This document shows, in pieces, positions 53,092 to 64,000 of a stretch of DNA of 64,000 bases. How positions within the stretch are numbered: position 1 is the first letter of the stretch; each line of letters opens with the position of its first letter. The notes under the pieces were generated by a model. It did no database searches. It was not told where the DNA came from and saw only the letters and a list, made by a program, of their open reading frames with translations. Origin of the DNA: Smallanthus sonchifolius (lineage: Eukaryota; Streptophyta; Magnoliopsida; Asterales; Asteraceae). The stretch spans positions 19,560,501 through 19,624,500 of the forward strand of contig CM042039.1 in assembly GCA_023525975.1 (NCBI GenBank), read 5' to 3'. Made by a program: the position numbers and the translations under genes.

Positions 53092-54445
53092 GTTTTTTTA
53101 ATTTTTACTGAGTCGTATTATTGAGTCGATGTGATGCTTGTGGGTATGTTTCGATTCTGATTTTGCAGGCTTGGATTTAGTTCTCGTACGCAATCTCCAT
53201 TCTAGAGACGATGATCCAATCTTGAACGTTCTTGTACAATGCAACCCGCTAGTATTCTTGGAGCACGATCGTGAATGAAATGCTATACGATCGTATATCT
53301 AGTTAAGTTTTTCTTTTAATTTTTGTAATTTTCTTCTGTTTTGAGTCGCCCTTCCTACATTGAGGAAAATGTCGAGTTTAAGTGTTGGGTGGGGAGACCT
53401 TGTCCAGGTCTAGTTTGTGTCCTTTGTTTTTGAGTTTTGAGTCATAAAAATTTAAAAGTTTTAAAAAAAATGTCCCTGGATTAGAATTTTTGCAACAGAA
53501 TGGAAAATAATAATACAATCGGGAATTTGCATGCGGAATTGAACGGAATAATAAAGATGATTAGACATGGCTAATTTATAACGTTTTGGTAGACCCAACC
53601 GATTTAAGAGCTTAAACATCCTGATAGTGAATCTACTTAAATTGGATAATTAATTCAGGATGTCTTGTGGGTTCTCATCTTAGGGGTGTCGGTAAGGTCG
53701 AAACTGACAATATAGAGTGATAGGTACCTTTATAAACAAAAAATTAAAAGTTTTTAAAATTTTTGGCACGCCGCTTTCTTTTTATGAAAATAAATCCGAA
53801 ACTTGGTGGCGCCCGCAATCCATAATCCATCAATTGAATGAGCCTAATTAATTAAAATTGAAAGCTTAGGTTTTGCCTACGTGTTACCCTCCGGGATAGT
53901 GAATTGGTTGATACACCCATGGGCGGGACTTAAGTGATCAATAACTGGATATCTAAGTTAGGTTTATGTGTTTCCCTTCGGGATGGTGACTTGAAGGATA
54001 CACCCATGTTCCAAAGCTTATGTAGTTCCGTGCTTCAAAACTACAGCATACGTGTCATATATCGTGTTCCAGCGTGATTGAAACACCACTAAGTGTTAAT
54101 AAAGGCTAAACATTCACCAATCGATCCACAACTCATAAATTTCAAAAAAAAATAAATTTGTGTTTATAATTGTGGGAAAATCTATAAGGTTTAACCCGGG
54201 CCAAAACATGACCTTGAGATGGAATTAGGCTGAGTCGTAGCTTTCTGAGTGTGAGACCCATAGATAAAATGTCGTCTTGGTAATGTATAATATATAGATC
54301 ACATAACTGGGGGCTCGAGAGTCGGTGGTTGGGTATAATCAGATCGAAAAACCAATTGTTATCGTTAACATGCTGAGAAATCAAAAGATATAAAAGAATG
54401 AAATAAATTGCAAGTTTTCTAATTACGATTCCAAGAATAATTCTT
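53092..54445 (+). other. 3' part of element E after the F insertion
   Basis: No gene is visible. ACATTGAGGAAAATGTCGAG and GTTGGGTGGGGAG (about 53358-53397) resemble the conserved block and polypurine tract of Athila elements. The rest (53400-54445) does not match the 5' LTR of E that I can see. It contains two similar ~60-bp phrases ending in GATACACCCATG (about 53909-53921 and 53997-54009). Its nature is unclear: it may be a diverged LTR or an additional noncoding part of E. Confidence 0.5.
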
Positions 54446-54848
54446 TGTTGGAACCTAATAGTCCATAGAAATAAATTAGATTTAGTTTTGTATAACTTTA
54501 GAGTTTTTGGTCAAAAACATTTTTCGATCAAGAGATTTCGATCGAAACTTCTTTAGTATAAATAGTTGTGTCTTTTGTATTTCAAGTAACGATTCTCATT
54601 TGTACTGTGATTTGCAAATTAATCAAAGAGAATTTCTGTGTGTTTCTTCTGTTAATACTTGATTACATTACTGGATTAATGAAGATAATCATCATGATTA
54701 TATGCATCTTGTGCGATTGATAGTATCCATATTGTTCATCTTTGATTTGATCATTTTGATGTGGCTTTGATTTCTGAATTGTTTCTGCCAATTCAGAGAG
54801 TGATTGAAGACTTTATCCTTGAATATCTGTAGATATGAGGGAATCTCA
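54446..54848 (+). repeat. 5' LTR of element H
   Basis: The end (GGGAATCTCA) is fixed by the primer site two bases later. The start at TGTTGGAACC is my best guess, because no second LTR is in the window. TTTCGATC/GATCGAAA units lie at 54520-54548, just before the TATA box TATAAATAG (54557-54565), as in the other Copia families. Confidence 0.7.
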
Positions 54849-55333
54849 AGTGGTATCAGAGCTATTGGTTAATAGCTCTTGGTATTCAAGAAGAAGTTTA
54901 GTCAAATTTGATCGAATTGAAGTAATTTGGGTGCCATTGTTGCTGATGTGAAGCTAATATTGATGGAGATGAAGTTTGCATCAAGTTTGGAGACTTGATT
55001 CTTTACTCGGATCATCACAGAAAGTTTTTGGTCAATTCAAGTGTTCTTCTGTTGAATTGTCCAAAAAGTCTGTTTGAAGAAGCCGAAAAGTCAGTTTGAA
55101 GAAGCCGAAGAGGAGAAATTTCATACTTTTCGATCGAAAAGTATTGTCCGAAATTTCATCTGTTCGAAATATTCAGACTTCTCGACTGAAAAGATTTGTC
55201 CGAAAAGTTATTTGTTCGAAATTTCATCTGTTTGACATATTCAGACTTTTTGACCGAAAATTAGTGTCCTAAGTTTTCGACCGAAAAGTTCTAAGTTGGA
55301 AGTTTTTCTGATTTCGACCAAGTTTCAAATTAC
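54849..55333 (+). other. Leader of element H
   Basis: No gene. The primer site is at 54851-54862. A run of half-units CGAAAAGT, TTTTCGACCGAAAA and TGTTCGAAAT fills about 55080-55300. Two ~20-bp near-identical phrases (GAAGAAGCCGAA) lie at about 55077-55110. Confidence 0.8.
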
Positions 55334-58300
55334 ATGTACAGAATGGATGGAAAGGTATACGAGACTGAGAGGGTTATTGGGAAATCACCACCGATGCTAA
55401 AATCAATATCAGCATTTTTAAATTGGAAAATAATGATGAAGGCGTATTTCAAGTTTACTGAACACACACTTTGGGAATCAATTGTGAAGGGTCCTCATAT
55501 TCCCAAGACTGCAAATGCTAATGGGTTAGTACCGATTGCTGATCTTGATCTTTATTCAGAGGGAGATAAAAAGTTAATCGAGAGGGATAACAGAGCATTG
55601 GGTTCTATTATTCTAGCACTTCCGACTGAGTTGTATTTGAATTTTGAGCAACATGAAACCGCTCAGTGTTTGTGGAACGCCTTGTGCTTAAGATTTGAAG
55701 GTAATGCAGCTCTTCAGGAAAGCAGAACCGATCTTCCTCTGAAGAAATATAACATGTTTTGTTATAAAAAGAATTAGACTCTCAGTGAGCAGGTAACCAG
55801 GTTTACAACCATGATAAACAGATTGAGAATAATGGGAGTGAAATTTGAAGATTATGATCTAGGGAAAAAGCTGTTAGACTCATTGCCAGGTTGCTGGAGC
55901 ATACCTTGTATGCTAATCAAGAACACAACTCCAGATCTGAAGACTGAAACCCTTGATGATATTATCTGTCTGCTCGAGTCTTATGAATTGGATGTAAAGA
56001 AGAGAGAACTTAACAACAAAGATAAACGGAACAACTAAAGTTGAACAAATGCAACACTATTCTCTGGAAGTAGTGGAACAAAATCTGAGAAAAACAGAGG
56101 TTGTTGTGAACACTCTTCTGGTGAGAAAGTCAAGTCATCTGGATAAATCCCCGAAGATCAGATTGCTCTGTTCGGAGCTTTCATGAGCAGCTATGATGCA
56201 TTGGTGACAGGAGAGTTACAACCTGCCGTGCATGATGTAGAGGATCTTGTTCAGATTAATCCTGATGACTTGGAATATATGGACATGCAATGGCAGATGG
56301 CCATGATAGATGTAAGGGCTAAAAAGTATTTGCAAAAGGTTGGGAAGGATAAGTTGCAGTTTGGGAAAAAGGTTGGTTTTGACAAAGCTAAACTCAGGTG
56401 CTACAACTGTCAACATCTTGGTCACTTCGCTCGTGAGTGTACCAAGGACAAGAAAAAGAAGGTTGAAGGAAGCGGAGTTAAGCTAGTGGAAATGATTGAT
56501 GAGACTGATAAGTCAAAGAAGGCTCTAACTACACTCATGTGCAAATAACTTAGTAATTGTGAATGGGAGGATGAGATCGAGGATGCTGAGGATGAACTGG
56601 ATTAAGCCTTGATGGCTGAAATTGAAGATTCAAAGAAACCAGCTGAAATTTCTAGTGACTGTGCGCTAAAAACATATTCTAAAGTAAAGGGCAAAGCTGT
56701 TGTTTCTGATGAAACTTCATCTGAGAGTGAGGTAAATTCTGATAATGAATTTTATATATGTTCCTCATTGTGTGTAGAACGAATGCAAAATTATCATGCA
56801 GCAAACACGTTTCTGATTGCTGAAAATGATAAACTAAAAAGAGTAAACAAAGAATTGAAATAAAATGAAGTAAATTTACAAGAAAAATTAAAGCATTATT
56901 GAAAGAAAATGTAACATTTAAAGAATATTTGGACAAAAAGGACGTTTTAATCAAAGATCTTTCAGAAAAACTTGTAAAATCTGAAACTGAGTTAATAAAA
57001 TAAAGGGTAATTGTTGCAAAGTGGAAGATGCAACAAAATGTATTTGATGAATGTGTGAGTAAACAAAGAACTGTTTACATCAAAGGGTTGGGTTACAACA
57101 AATTTCCACATCCTGAGAACTTTGTACCATTTCCTGAACCGCATGAATCAAATGAGTTGATGAATGTCGTAACTCTAAATTCATGATATGTATATAAGTG
57201 TAGATATAAACTCAGGGTGTGTGGATGATGATAATGAACTTGATGGAGTGAAAAGTTTTTTAGCTTTCAATAAACAGTGCACTAGGGAGTTTATTAGAGA
57301 CTACAAACAGTACCTAGATGTTGACTGTAATCTAGATAAATTTGTTTCATTTTCTAGTGATAATACTGATGTAAATAATATTCATGTTTCTGATTCTGAT
57401 TCTGATATTTCTTATGTTTTCGCATGTTCTACTAATGGTTGTGATGATTTTGATTGTGTCTCGGAAATGTCATCAACATCCACTTTCTTTGATAAAGTGG
57501 TGCATACAGCTAGAGATTATGTCCCACTTCATAAACTCTCAAGTCTAGTTGTTGATGTTGTCTTAGATGAGTTTGGAAATCCTCTGATTCAAGAGTATGA
57601 TTTGTCAAGTGAAAAACCAAAGAAAAATTATGCCATAGCACCAGAGAATCATATTCTTACCAGTGAGACAGAAAGCAATAAATTTGTCAAAGTTAAAGTG
57701 AGTGTACCAACAACTGTCCAAAGAAAGTCTTGGTGTGTCAAAGGAAAATCCATTGATGTCAATAATAATCCTATTCATAACAAATAACAATTAAGAAAGA
57801 AAAGGTTGTGACCTAAAGAGTGAAGTAGGCGAGTGTTCAAAGTCAAAGTCAAAGTCAAAGCCTAAGAGCTACAATTGCTTTGTGTGTGGTCATGTTGGTC
57901 ACAAGAAACTTCAAACACAACTCTAGTAAGTCAAGGTTCACAAAGAACAAAGAGAAAGTTAAGAGCAACGTTACTCAACATTTCAAGTGAGCGTCTGAGA
58001 ACAATAGTGTGTCAGAGTCCGGAGTGACACAACGATACAGTCGTGATTACTTGCTTACTAGAAATTGTCATGCTTTATATTCTAATGTTTGTTGTGATTA
58101 TGTTTTACCAAAGTTTGAGGACACACGTGTCCCAAAAGGTTCACATTATGTGAAGAAATTTAACTAACCAATGAATTTTGCTAAAAAAAAATGACTAAGA
58201 AATATGCGAAAAATGTTAATGTTGGTTATTTTTGTAAACTTAAAAATGAACAGTCTTCACATATGTTTGGAACAAAGAAGAATATAAAATTGAATGAACA

Positions 58301-58376
58301 GGTTGTTGTGACTAAGACTGTAAAAGGTCAAAGTCAGCCCGGGTCAAAGATTATCTGGGTACATGTTTCTCATTAA
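55334..58376 (+). pseudogene. gag of Copia element H
   Basis: Gag starts at ATG 55334 or 55343. Open pieces are 55334-55777, 55811-56038, 56183-56548, 56609-56863, 57188-57787 and 58191-58376. Order: capsid-like part (LWNALCLRFEGNAAL, TRFTTMINRLR, LLDSLPG), IEEDF-like VEDLVQINPDDLEYMDMQWQ, first knuckle CYNCQHLGHFAREC (about 56400), acidic segment, coiled coil (56760-57000), knuckle-like CFVCGHVGHKK (about 57870) without its last Cys, and a tail ending KIIWVHVSH with stop at 58374-58376. Stops lie at 55775-55777, 56036-56038 and others. Confidence 0.85.
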
Positions 58377-58398
58377 TTTTGTTTTGAATGTGTAGAGT
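58370..58398 (+). promoter_or_regulatory. Splice-acceptor-like sequence at the H gag-pol boundary
   Basis: The gag stop TAA (58374-58376) is followed by TTTTGTTTTGAATGTGTAG, with the AG at 58394-58395. Pol resumes at once in phase 0 with SLTGRTINNAW. The branch-like part (TCATTAAT) is weaker than in F and G. Confidence 0.45.
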
Positions 58399-59264
58399 TT
58401 AACCGGGAGGACTATTAATAATGCTTGGGATGTTGATAGCGGTTGCTCAAGGCATATTACTGGACAAAGAGAAATTCTGGAAAACTTTCGAGCTTTTGAT
58501 GGTGGTTTTGTTGCGTTTGCTGGAGATAAAAGGGAGGAAAAATAAATGGTCAAGGAACAGTGTCGAATGAACTCATAACATTAGAGAAAGTAAATTTTGT
58601 ATATCAATTGGAATTCAATTTACTATGTGTTTCTCAAGTCTGTGATAAAGACATACCAGTCCATTTTACATCAAATGAATGCTTGTTCTTAAATCCTGGA
58701 CTGGTTATTCCAGAAGAAATGATTCTGATGCGTGCTCCAACGAAGTTCAACACATATGTGGTTGACATGAATGATCATACTACACCAGTAAATGTTTCAT
58801 GTTTATTATCAAAGGCAACTTGTTCAGAATCTTATTTCTGGCATCGAAGAATGGGTCATGTAAATTTAAATAATATGAATAACTTGGTGCATAAAGATTT
58901 GGTACGAAGATTGCCAAAGAAAGAGTTCATAATTGAAGAAAATTGCATGTCATGTGCGAAGGGAAAACAACACAAGAAGTCCCATCCAAGAAAAACCATA
59001 ACAACTTTTACTAGACCTTTATTTCTCATATATATGGATTTGTTTGGTCCAGTTCGAGTTAAAACCATTGCGAAAAAGTCATATTGTCTTGTTATCACAG
59101 ATGACTTTTCAAGATTTTCATGGGTGTTTTTCCTTGCAACAAAGAAGGAAACACCTGAAACAATTATTGATTTTGTCAAAGGAATAGAAAACATCTGTGA
59201 TAGCAAAGTTTCAATCATTCGTAGTGACAATGGAACAGAATTTAAAAATAAACTGATAAATTAG
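58396..59264 (+). pseudogene. Copia protease and integrase N-terminal half of element H
   Basis: The protease string DVDSGCSRHITGQ is at about 58431-58470, followed by GGFVAFAGDK and a frame break near 58545. From 58560: the pre-integrase zinc finger (SYFWHRRMGHVNLNNMNNLV ... CMSCAKGKQ) with both His and Cys pairs, then the core MDLFGPVRVKTIAKKSYC, VITDDFSRFSWVFF and IIRSDNGTEF. The ORF ends at 59262-59264, and a frameshift follows within a few bases. Confidence 0.88.
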
Positions 59265-59268
59265 TTTT

Positions 59269-60690
59269 GTGCAGAAAAGAGGAATAACAAATCAGTATAG
59301 TGCTGCAAGAACACCACAACAGAATGGAGTAGCTGAAAGGAAGAACAAAACTTTAATAGAAGCTGCTCGAACAATGCTTGTCGATTCCAAGTTGCCTATT
59401 ATTTTCTGGGCTGAAGTAGTAAACACGGCATGTTATGTACTAAACAGAGTTCTTATGGTGAAGCAACGTACAAAGACTTCCTATGAACTATTCTATAAAC
59501 AAAAACCGTACATCAAGTTCTTCAGAGCATTTGGTTGTTCTTGTACATTGTTGAATACACAAGACTCATTGCCAAAATTTGCAGCTGTTGGTGATGAATG
59601 CTATTTCTTGGGTTATTCTTCATATCAGAAAGCTTATAGAGTGTACAACAAGAGAACCAAAATTGTTCAAGAATCGTTTTATGTGGAGTGGCAAGAACTA
59701 AATACTCCTCCATATCAAAATGGACCTGACTGGTTCTTTGATGCTGAAGTAATATTCAAAACTTTTAATCAACAACTTCAATTAGATTCTATTGAAACAA
59801 GTACTTCGTGTACTGTAAATGAGTCTTCTACAAGCAATGATCTATTTGTTGAAAAGTTTTTGGTTGGACCACAGAATGTGATGATTCAAAATGAGATGTC
59901 TGAGAATGTTACTACATCAACTCAAACACAAGAAGATCTTGTTGATAACTCTATCATTAATGTTGATTCTGAAGTACAAGAAGTTCCAAGTACTGATGAT
60001 GCACCATCATTTAATGAAGTTCGGTTAGATCCTGTAAATGATCAGACTGAGGATGTAATTCAAACAAGTTCTTCAAGTATTGAAGATTCAAAAGATCAAT
60101 TACCAGAGTTAAATGATACAAATATGCCAGAATCTGTGGAAGTTGAACTTATTCCAAATCATCGAATTCATTCTGCTCATCCAGTTGAGAATATTATTGG
60201 ATCTCTTGAAGATGGAGTAAAGACAAGAAGTCAATCTAGAAATATAAATGTTTGTTTGTACTCATGTTTCTTATCTCAAGAGGAACCAAAGAATGTTATT
60301 GTTGCTTTACAAGATCCAAGTTGGATTGAAACTATGCAAGAAGAACTGCTTCAGTTTAAGAAGTTAAACGTGTGGCATCTTGTGGACTTACCTGAGGGAA
60401 AATATCCAATTGGAACGAAGTGGGTTTTTAGAAACAAAAAGGATGATCGTGGGATTGTAGTTCGGAACAAAGCTCGTTTGGTTGTACAAGGTTTTTATCA
60501 AGAGGAAGGACTAGATTATGATGATGTCTTTGCTCCTGTTGCACGAATTGAAGCCATACGTATCTTTTTGGCTTATGCATCGTACAAGAAATTTTTTATA
60601 TATCAAATGGATGTAAAAACAGCTTTTCTGTATGGGGTGGTAAAGGAAGAAGTTTACGTGAATCAACCACCGGGTTTTGAAGATCCTTGA
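59269..60690 (+). pseudogene. Copia integrase C-terminal half and RT N-terminal half of element H
   Basis: The frame is open from RTPQQNGVAERKN through AEVVNTACYVLNRVL and YFLGYSSYQKAYRVYN, an acidic linker, and then RT (DPSWIETMQEELLQF, VVRNKARLVVQGFYQEEG, VFAPVARIEAIRIFLAYAS, KTAFLYGVVKEEVYVNQPPG). It ends at 60690, where a deletion has removed the residues expected after PPGFEDP and shifted the frame. The longest intact piece of pol in H. Confidence 0.9.
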
Positions 60691-61795
60691 TAAATCAATG
60701 TACGGGTTACATCAAGCGCTTCATGCGTGGTATGAAACCTTGTCAACACATCTTACATCGAATGGCTTCGTTCGTGGAAAAATTGACAAGACCTTATTCC
60801 TGAAGAAATATGATGCTGATATGTTAATTGTACAAGTTTATGTCGATGATATTATCTATGGGTTAACAAATGAAGCTCTTTACAAAGAATTTGAACAAGT
60901 TATTAAATTAAAATTCGAAGTGAGCTTGATGGGAAAAATGCAGTTCTTTCTAGGGTTACAACTTGACCAGTCTGAATCTAGGATTAGTATCCATTATGCT
61001 AAATATGTGAAAGATATTCTTACAAAATTCAAGATGACTGATTGTAAATCCGCTTCAACACCAATTGCTCCTCATGAACCTTTAACTGTGGATTTGTCTG
61101 GAGTTGAAGTTAATCAAAAGATGTATCGGTCAATGATTGGCTCGTTGATGTATTTGACTGCAAGCCGACCGGATATCATGTTTGTTGTTTGTTCCTGTGC
61201 CAGATATTAGGCAGCTCCAAAATAATCTCATGAATCGGCTGTTAAACGAATATTTCGATATGTTAAGGGTCAAGTAAATTTAGGTTTATGGTATCCTTCT
61301 GATTCTGAATTTAATTTCTTTGCTTACACTAACAGCGATTATGGAGGTTATAATTTGGACATGAAGTCAATTTCAGGTGGATGTCAATTTTTGTGGTAGA
61401 GACTGGTGTCTTGGCAGTGTAAGAAACAAACGGATGTATCCACATCAACTGCTGAAGCTGAGTATACTGCTGCAGCTGAGTATACTGCTGCCTCGAGCTG
61501 TTGTTCACAAGTTATTTGGATTCAACATCAAATGTTAGATTTTAGAGTAAATTTCCTGGAAACCCCGATTTATTGTGACGAGGCATTGCTCGAAATAGTA
61601 AAAAATCCCATTTAGCATTCCAAAATAAAGCACATTGCGATCAGGTTACATTTCATTCGTGACTGTTTTGAGATTGGGCTGATTAAAGTGATCCATGTCG
61701 ATACTCTAGAGCAAAAAGCTGATATTTTTACAAAAGATTTTTCAACTGATCGGTTTAACTCTTTGGTTGAGATGTTGGGCATTATTTCTTTTTAA
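60677..61795 (+). pseudogene. Copia RT C-terminal half and RNase H of element H
   Basis: It continues with SMYGLHQALHAWYETLSTHL, catalytic YVDDIIYGL, QFFLGLQLDQ, SLMYLTASRPDI, and a stop at 61208-61210. RNase H follows in the same general reading (YTNSDYGGY, where the first acidic position reads Asn, then STAEAEY) with stops near 61397-61399 and 61613-61615. A short tandem duplication within RNase H repeats AEYTAA (about 61455-61485). It ends in ADIFTKDFSTDRFN ... GIISF with stop at 61793-61795. Confidence 0.87.
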
Positions 61796-63360
61796 ATAAA
61801 AAGTTAATCAAATCATTTTCAGAACAATAAATAGTCCGTTTTTGAATTGAAAGACATCAGAAATATGTTACTTAAAAAGATTTTCTTTTAAAGTGTTAAA
61901 AATGTGTTATGTATGCTTTATGTGTGTGTGTGTTAGCTATCTGCATGCTTATGATTAGATATGTTTGCTTTTATAGTGTTATGCAAAATAAATAAAGTTT
62001 ACATCATAATTTTAGGGGGAGAATAAAATAAAATATATGAAAAAGAAATATGATGAGTTTATTTGGTTCTAAGTGTGAAATAATTCTTTCTTATGTGAAG
62101 TATTTGACTTATGTGTTGTGTGAAAAAAAATGATGAAAAATGAAATCGCTAAAAATGAAGAAAACTACGTGTCTGATTGACGTATATATAGGAAATGATA
62201 GTAAAAGTGTGTGCTGAGCTTATACATGAATTGGATATGATGGTGACATGGGTTACAATTTTTGATATGCTGGTAGGCTATGCATATGTAAATTAGGCGA
62301 TATTTGTGTGATTAACTAAATTGCAATCTTAGTGTTATCCTCATCGAATATCGGTACTTTCATTATTCGAATGCTAATTGAATCCTTGCATACCATGAGA
62401 CCAGGATCTTGATGGGTTCTTAGCACATTGTTTTTACTCTATTGACTATACCTGTCAAATATACGATTTGGAGTTAAACATCTTCATACAGCTAATGGTT
62501 CTGGTGAAAATCTAGGATGGAAACCAGGAAGTCAGTCTGTTTCGCCCTTTGAATCATTCGTGATTTCAATTGACATATCCAACATTCTATGGATATCCGC
62601 ATACCTGAATAAAAAATGGTTCAAATCGTTCATCATCAAAATATCACATACATATTATTTCACCTGAATCAAACATGATTCTTGACGAATTCCATCTCAT
62701 ATGAATCAACATGATTCAATACTCATTTCATAGAAACCAAGACAAAAGAATCAAAAAGATTCATATCAAATCCATTTGGATTATTTTTTCTGTGCTAAGA
62801 ACGCTACCTACATGCTAGTGATTGAATTATGTTTTTGGTTTGTATTGCGTATTGGCTTAATCCATCTCGATGTTTGGATACAATTTGTATTGATAAATAT
62901 TACCTTAAAATGTCACATAATATCTACTGAAATATGATGTTTGAGTTAAACTGAAAAGTATACTGGCAATCAAGGTTGAACTGTTTAGATCCTGATTTGA
63001 TATGCAGTGTAGTTAAGACAGTATACATTTATGATCCTATGTCAGTTCAGTTCACCAAAAGAAAAAGAATTTAAAAATGAAAGAGAATAAATTGTTGAAA
63101 TATGTTAAGAAAAAGTCAAAAGGAAAATAGTAGAAATAAATATAACTATGCGTTTTGTTAAGTGTTTAATTGTTTTCTGTGTTTTAAAAATAAGAATAAA
63201 TCATTCTTGATAAAATCAGTGTGCAAGTGTGAATTCTTTTCTCGTTATGATTGAAATTGTGAATATTATTGAAATTGGAACATGTCTTAATGATGTTACA
63301 ATGGACTTAAATAAAATATATATATATATATAATAATAATAAAAAAAATATTTTATGTTT
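61796..63360 (+). other. Noncoding block of element H after pol
   Basis: This stretch holds no supported gene. It contains a polypurine-like TTTTAGGGGGAGA at about 62009-62021, GATTCA/TGAATC-rich imperfect palindromes (62640-62770), a TGTGTG run at 61920-61932, and an AT/AAT microsatellite (63310-63345). Position and style match the noncoding blocks of F, D and G, with weak similarity such as GGAAATGATAGTA near 62190. Confidence 0.65.
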
Positions 63361-63363
63361 GGA

Positions 63364-64000
63364 GATTTCGACCGAAAAAGTTTTTGATCGAAAACTTTTT
63401 AAACGGAGTTTTCGGTCAGATGTTGAAAATCTATATGTTCAAATGTTGGATTGAAAAAAGTCATTTTCACCATTTCAACAACCTGACTGCCATTAAAGTG
63501 ATCTTCGAGTTTTTTACAAGTGTTGAAGTTTCGTGCGAAAAAGTGGTCGATCGTGACGTCATCGAGTCTCTCAATAGTTTTTGATCATCCAGGTATGTTC
63601 TCGTGATTCGTAGAGGTTGATAAGTTAGATCCAAAGCCTTAGTTTACGGTTGAATTTATGAATATTTTAATTGCCCGAAATCTTGTTTGAATGGATCGAA
63701 TAGTATCTTGAATAGACCGAAAAGTGTTTTGGGTGGAAATGAAGGGTTGCTGTCATCCGAAATAGTTTTCTATCGAAAAGTGTTTTCAGTCGAAAAGTTT
63801 TGTTATTGGTTTATTAGTTTTCGATCGAAAAGAAAATGTTTAGTTTTTGCTTTATTAATGAAAGTTTTCGATCGAAAAGGTGTAAGGATAAAATTCAAAT
63901 GTTTAATCAAAATGTTGTTTTAAATCGAAAAAGTAAAGTACTAAGAGTTTTCGATCGAAAAGGTAAAGTCCTGAAGGAGTTTTCGATCGAAATGTTCAAG
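63364..64000 (+). repeat. TTTTCGATCGAAAA inverted-repeat array of element H
   Basis: At least nine full or half units of the 14-bp palindrome TTTTCGATCGAAAA lie between 63364 and the window end, densest from 63765. Variants are TTTCGACCGAAAA and TTTTTGATCGAAAA. The same motif is in the LTR (54520-54548) and leader. In F and G the equivalent array precedes the accessory ORF. Short ORFs drawn across it are unlikely to be real. Confidence 0.75.

Larger units (their letters stand above)
20465..54445 (+). mobile_element. Athila-type Gypsy element E, internal region, host to F
   Basis: After the primer site come gag, protease, RT, RNase H and integrase (20565-26503), then 3' noncoding DNA. Copia element F (27289-53086) is inserted in the 3' noncoding part, as the GTCGG duplication shows, and E resumes at 53092. 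ACATTGAGGAAAATGT and GTTGGGTGGGGAG at about 53359-53397 resemble the conserved block and polypurine tract of Athila elements. No 3' LTR can be identified before Copia H begins at 54446, so E is probably truncated there. All genes of E carry stops and frameshifts. Confidence 0.8.
54446..64000 (+). mobile_element. Copia element H, runs off the right edge
   Basis: The 5' LTR (about 54446-54848) is followed by the primer site TGGTATCAGAGC (54851-54862), gag (55334-58376), protease-integrase-RT-RNase H (58396-61795), a noncoding block and, at 63364-64000, a dense array of TTTTCGATCGAAAA repeats. The order equals that of F and G, so an accessory ORF and the 3' LTR probably lie beyond 64000. Gag and pol contain many stops and frameshifts. 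Protein sequence differs clearly from F and G, so this is a separate family. Confidence 0.9.

Noticed and set aside
53092..54445. Host intergenic DNA or a host gene after F
   Set aside because: Sequence continues directly from the F target site in E and carries Athila-like 3' motifs. No host exon or conserved protein is visible.
63310..63345. AT/AAT run as an origin or regulatory signal
   Set aside because: It looks like a simple microsatellite in AT-rich noncoding DNA, with nothing to support a function.

Overview
The window is plant nuclear DNA. It is AT-rich, holds no host gene that I can recognise, and consists almost entirely of LTR retrotransposons nested inside one another. Every Copia primer-binding site I can see (TGGTATCA...) matches the 3' end of plant initiator tRNA-Met. 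The Athila-type element uses the TGGCGCCGTTGCC... site typical of that lineage. The mix of Copia elements with a third, 3' accessory ORF and Athila and Tekay-like Gypsy elements suggests a large eudicot genome. I favour Asteraceae, but only weakly and from memory of similar proteins.

Layout, left to right. 1-2550: decayed Copia pol (element A, minus strand). 2551-4184: partial long Gypsy LTR. 4185-11535: two tandem, truncated copies (B1, B2) of a gag-only, non-autonomous Copia family on the minus strand. 11536-13378: a second copy of the long Gypsy LTR, carrying a solo Copia LTR (12521-13024) with its 5-bp target duplication. 13379-13798: 3' tail of a Tekay-like Gypsy pol. 13799-20464: Gypsy LTR-type sequence interrupted by element D (13948-19456), a structurally complete gag-only Copia element with target duplication AAAAC. 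20465-54445: internal region of an Athila-type Gypsy element E (gag, protease, RT, RNase H, integrase). E is interrupted by Copia element F (27289-53086, target duplication GTCGG), and F is interrupted by Copia element G (39034-51438, minus strand, GAAGA/GAAAA). 54446-64000: Copia element H (plus strand), running off the right edge.

The Copia elements share a plan: LTR, leader, gag with zinc knuckles, protease, integrase, RT, RNase H, a block of about 1.5 kb of conserved noncoding DNA, a long accessory ORF (aORF; seen in F and G), polypurine tract, LTR. No gag-pol is intact. F, G, H and A carry many stops and frameshifts. D and B have lost nearly all of pol and share one in-frame gag deletion, so they must depend on a partner, plausibly F-like.

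The observations most worth checking are these. (1) Arrays of short inverted repeats, with a different sequence in each family, lie just upstream of the LTR TATA box and recur in the leaders and before the aORF. In one family the two arms change together. (2) Splice-acceptor-like sequences overlap the gag stop codon at the same codon phase in several families, and another lies just before the aORF start in G. (3) The aORF is a conserved, unassigned protein shared by two Copia families. (4) Patches of copied sequence in F integrase and at a deletion in A suggest template switching.
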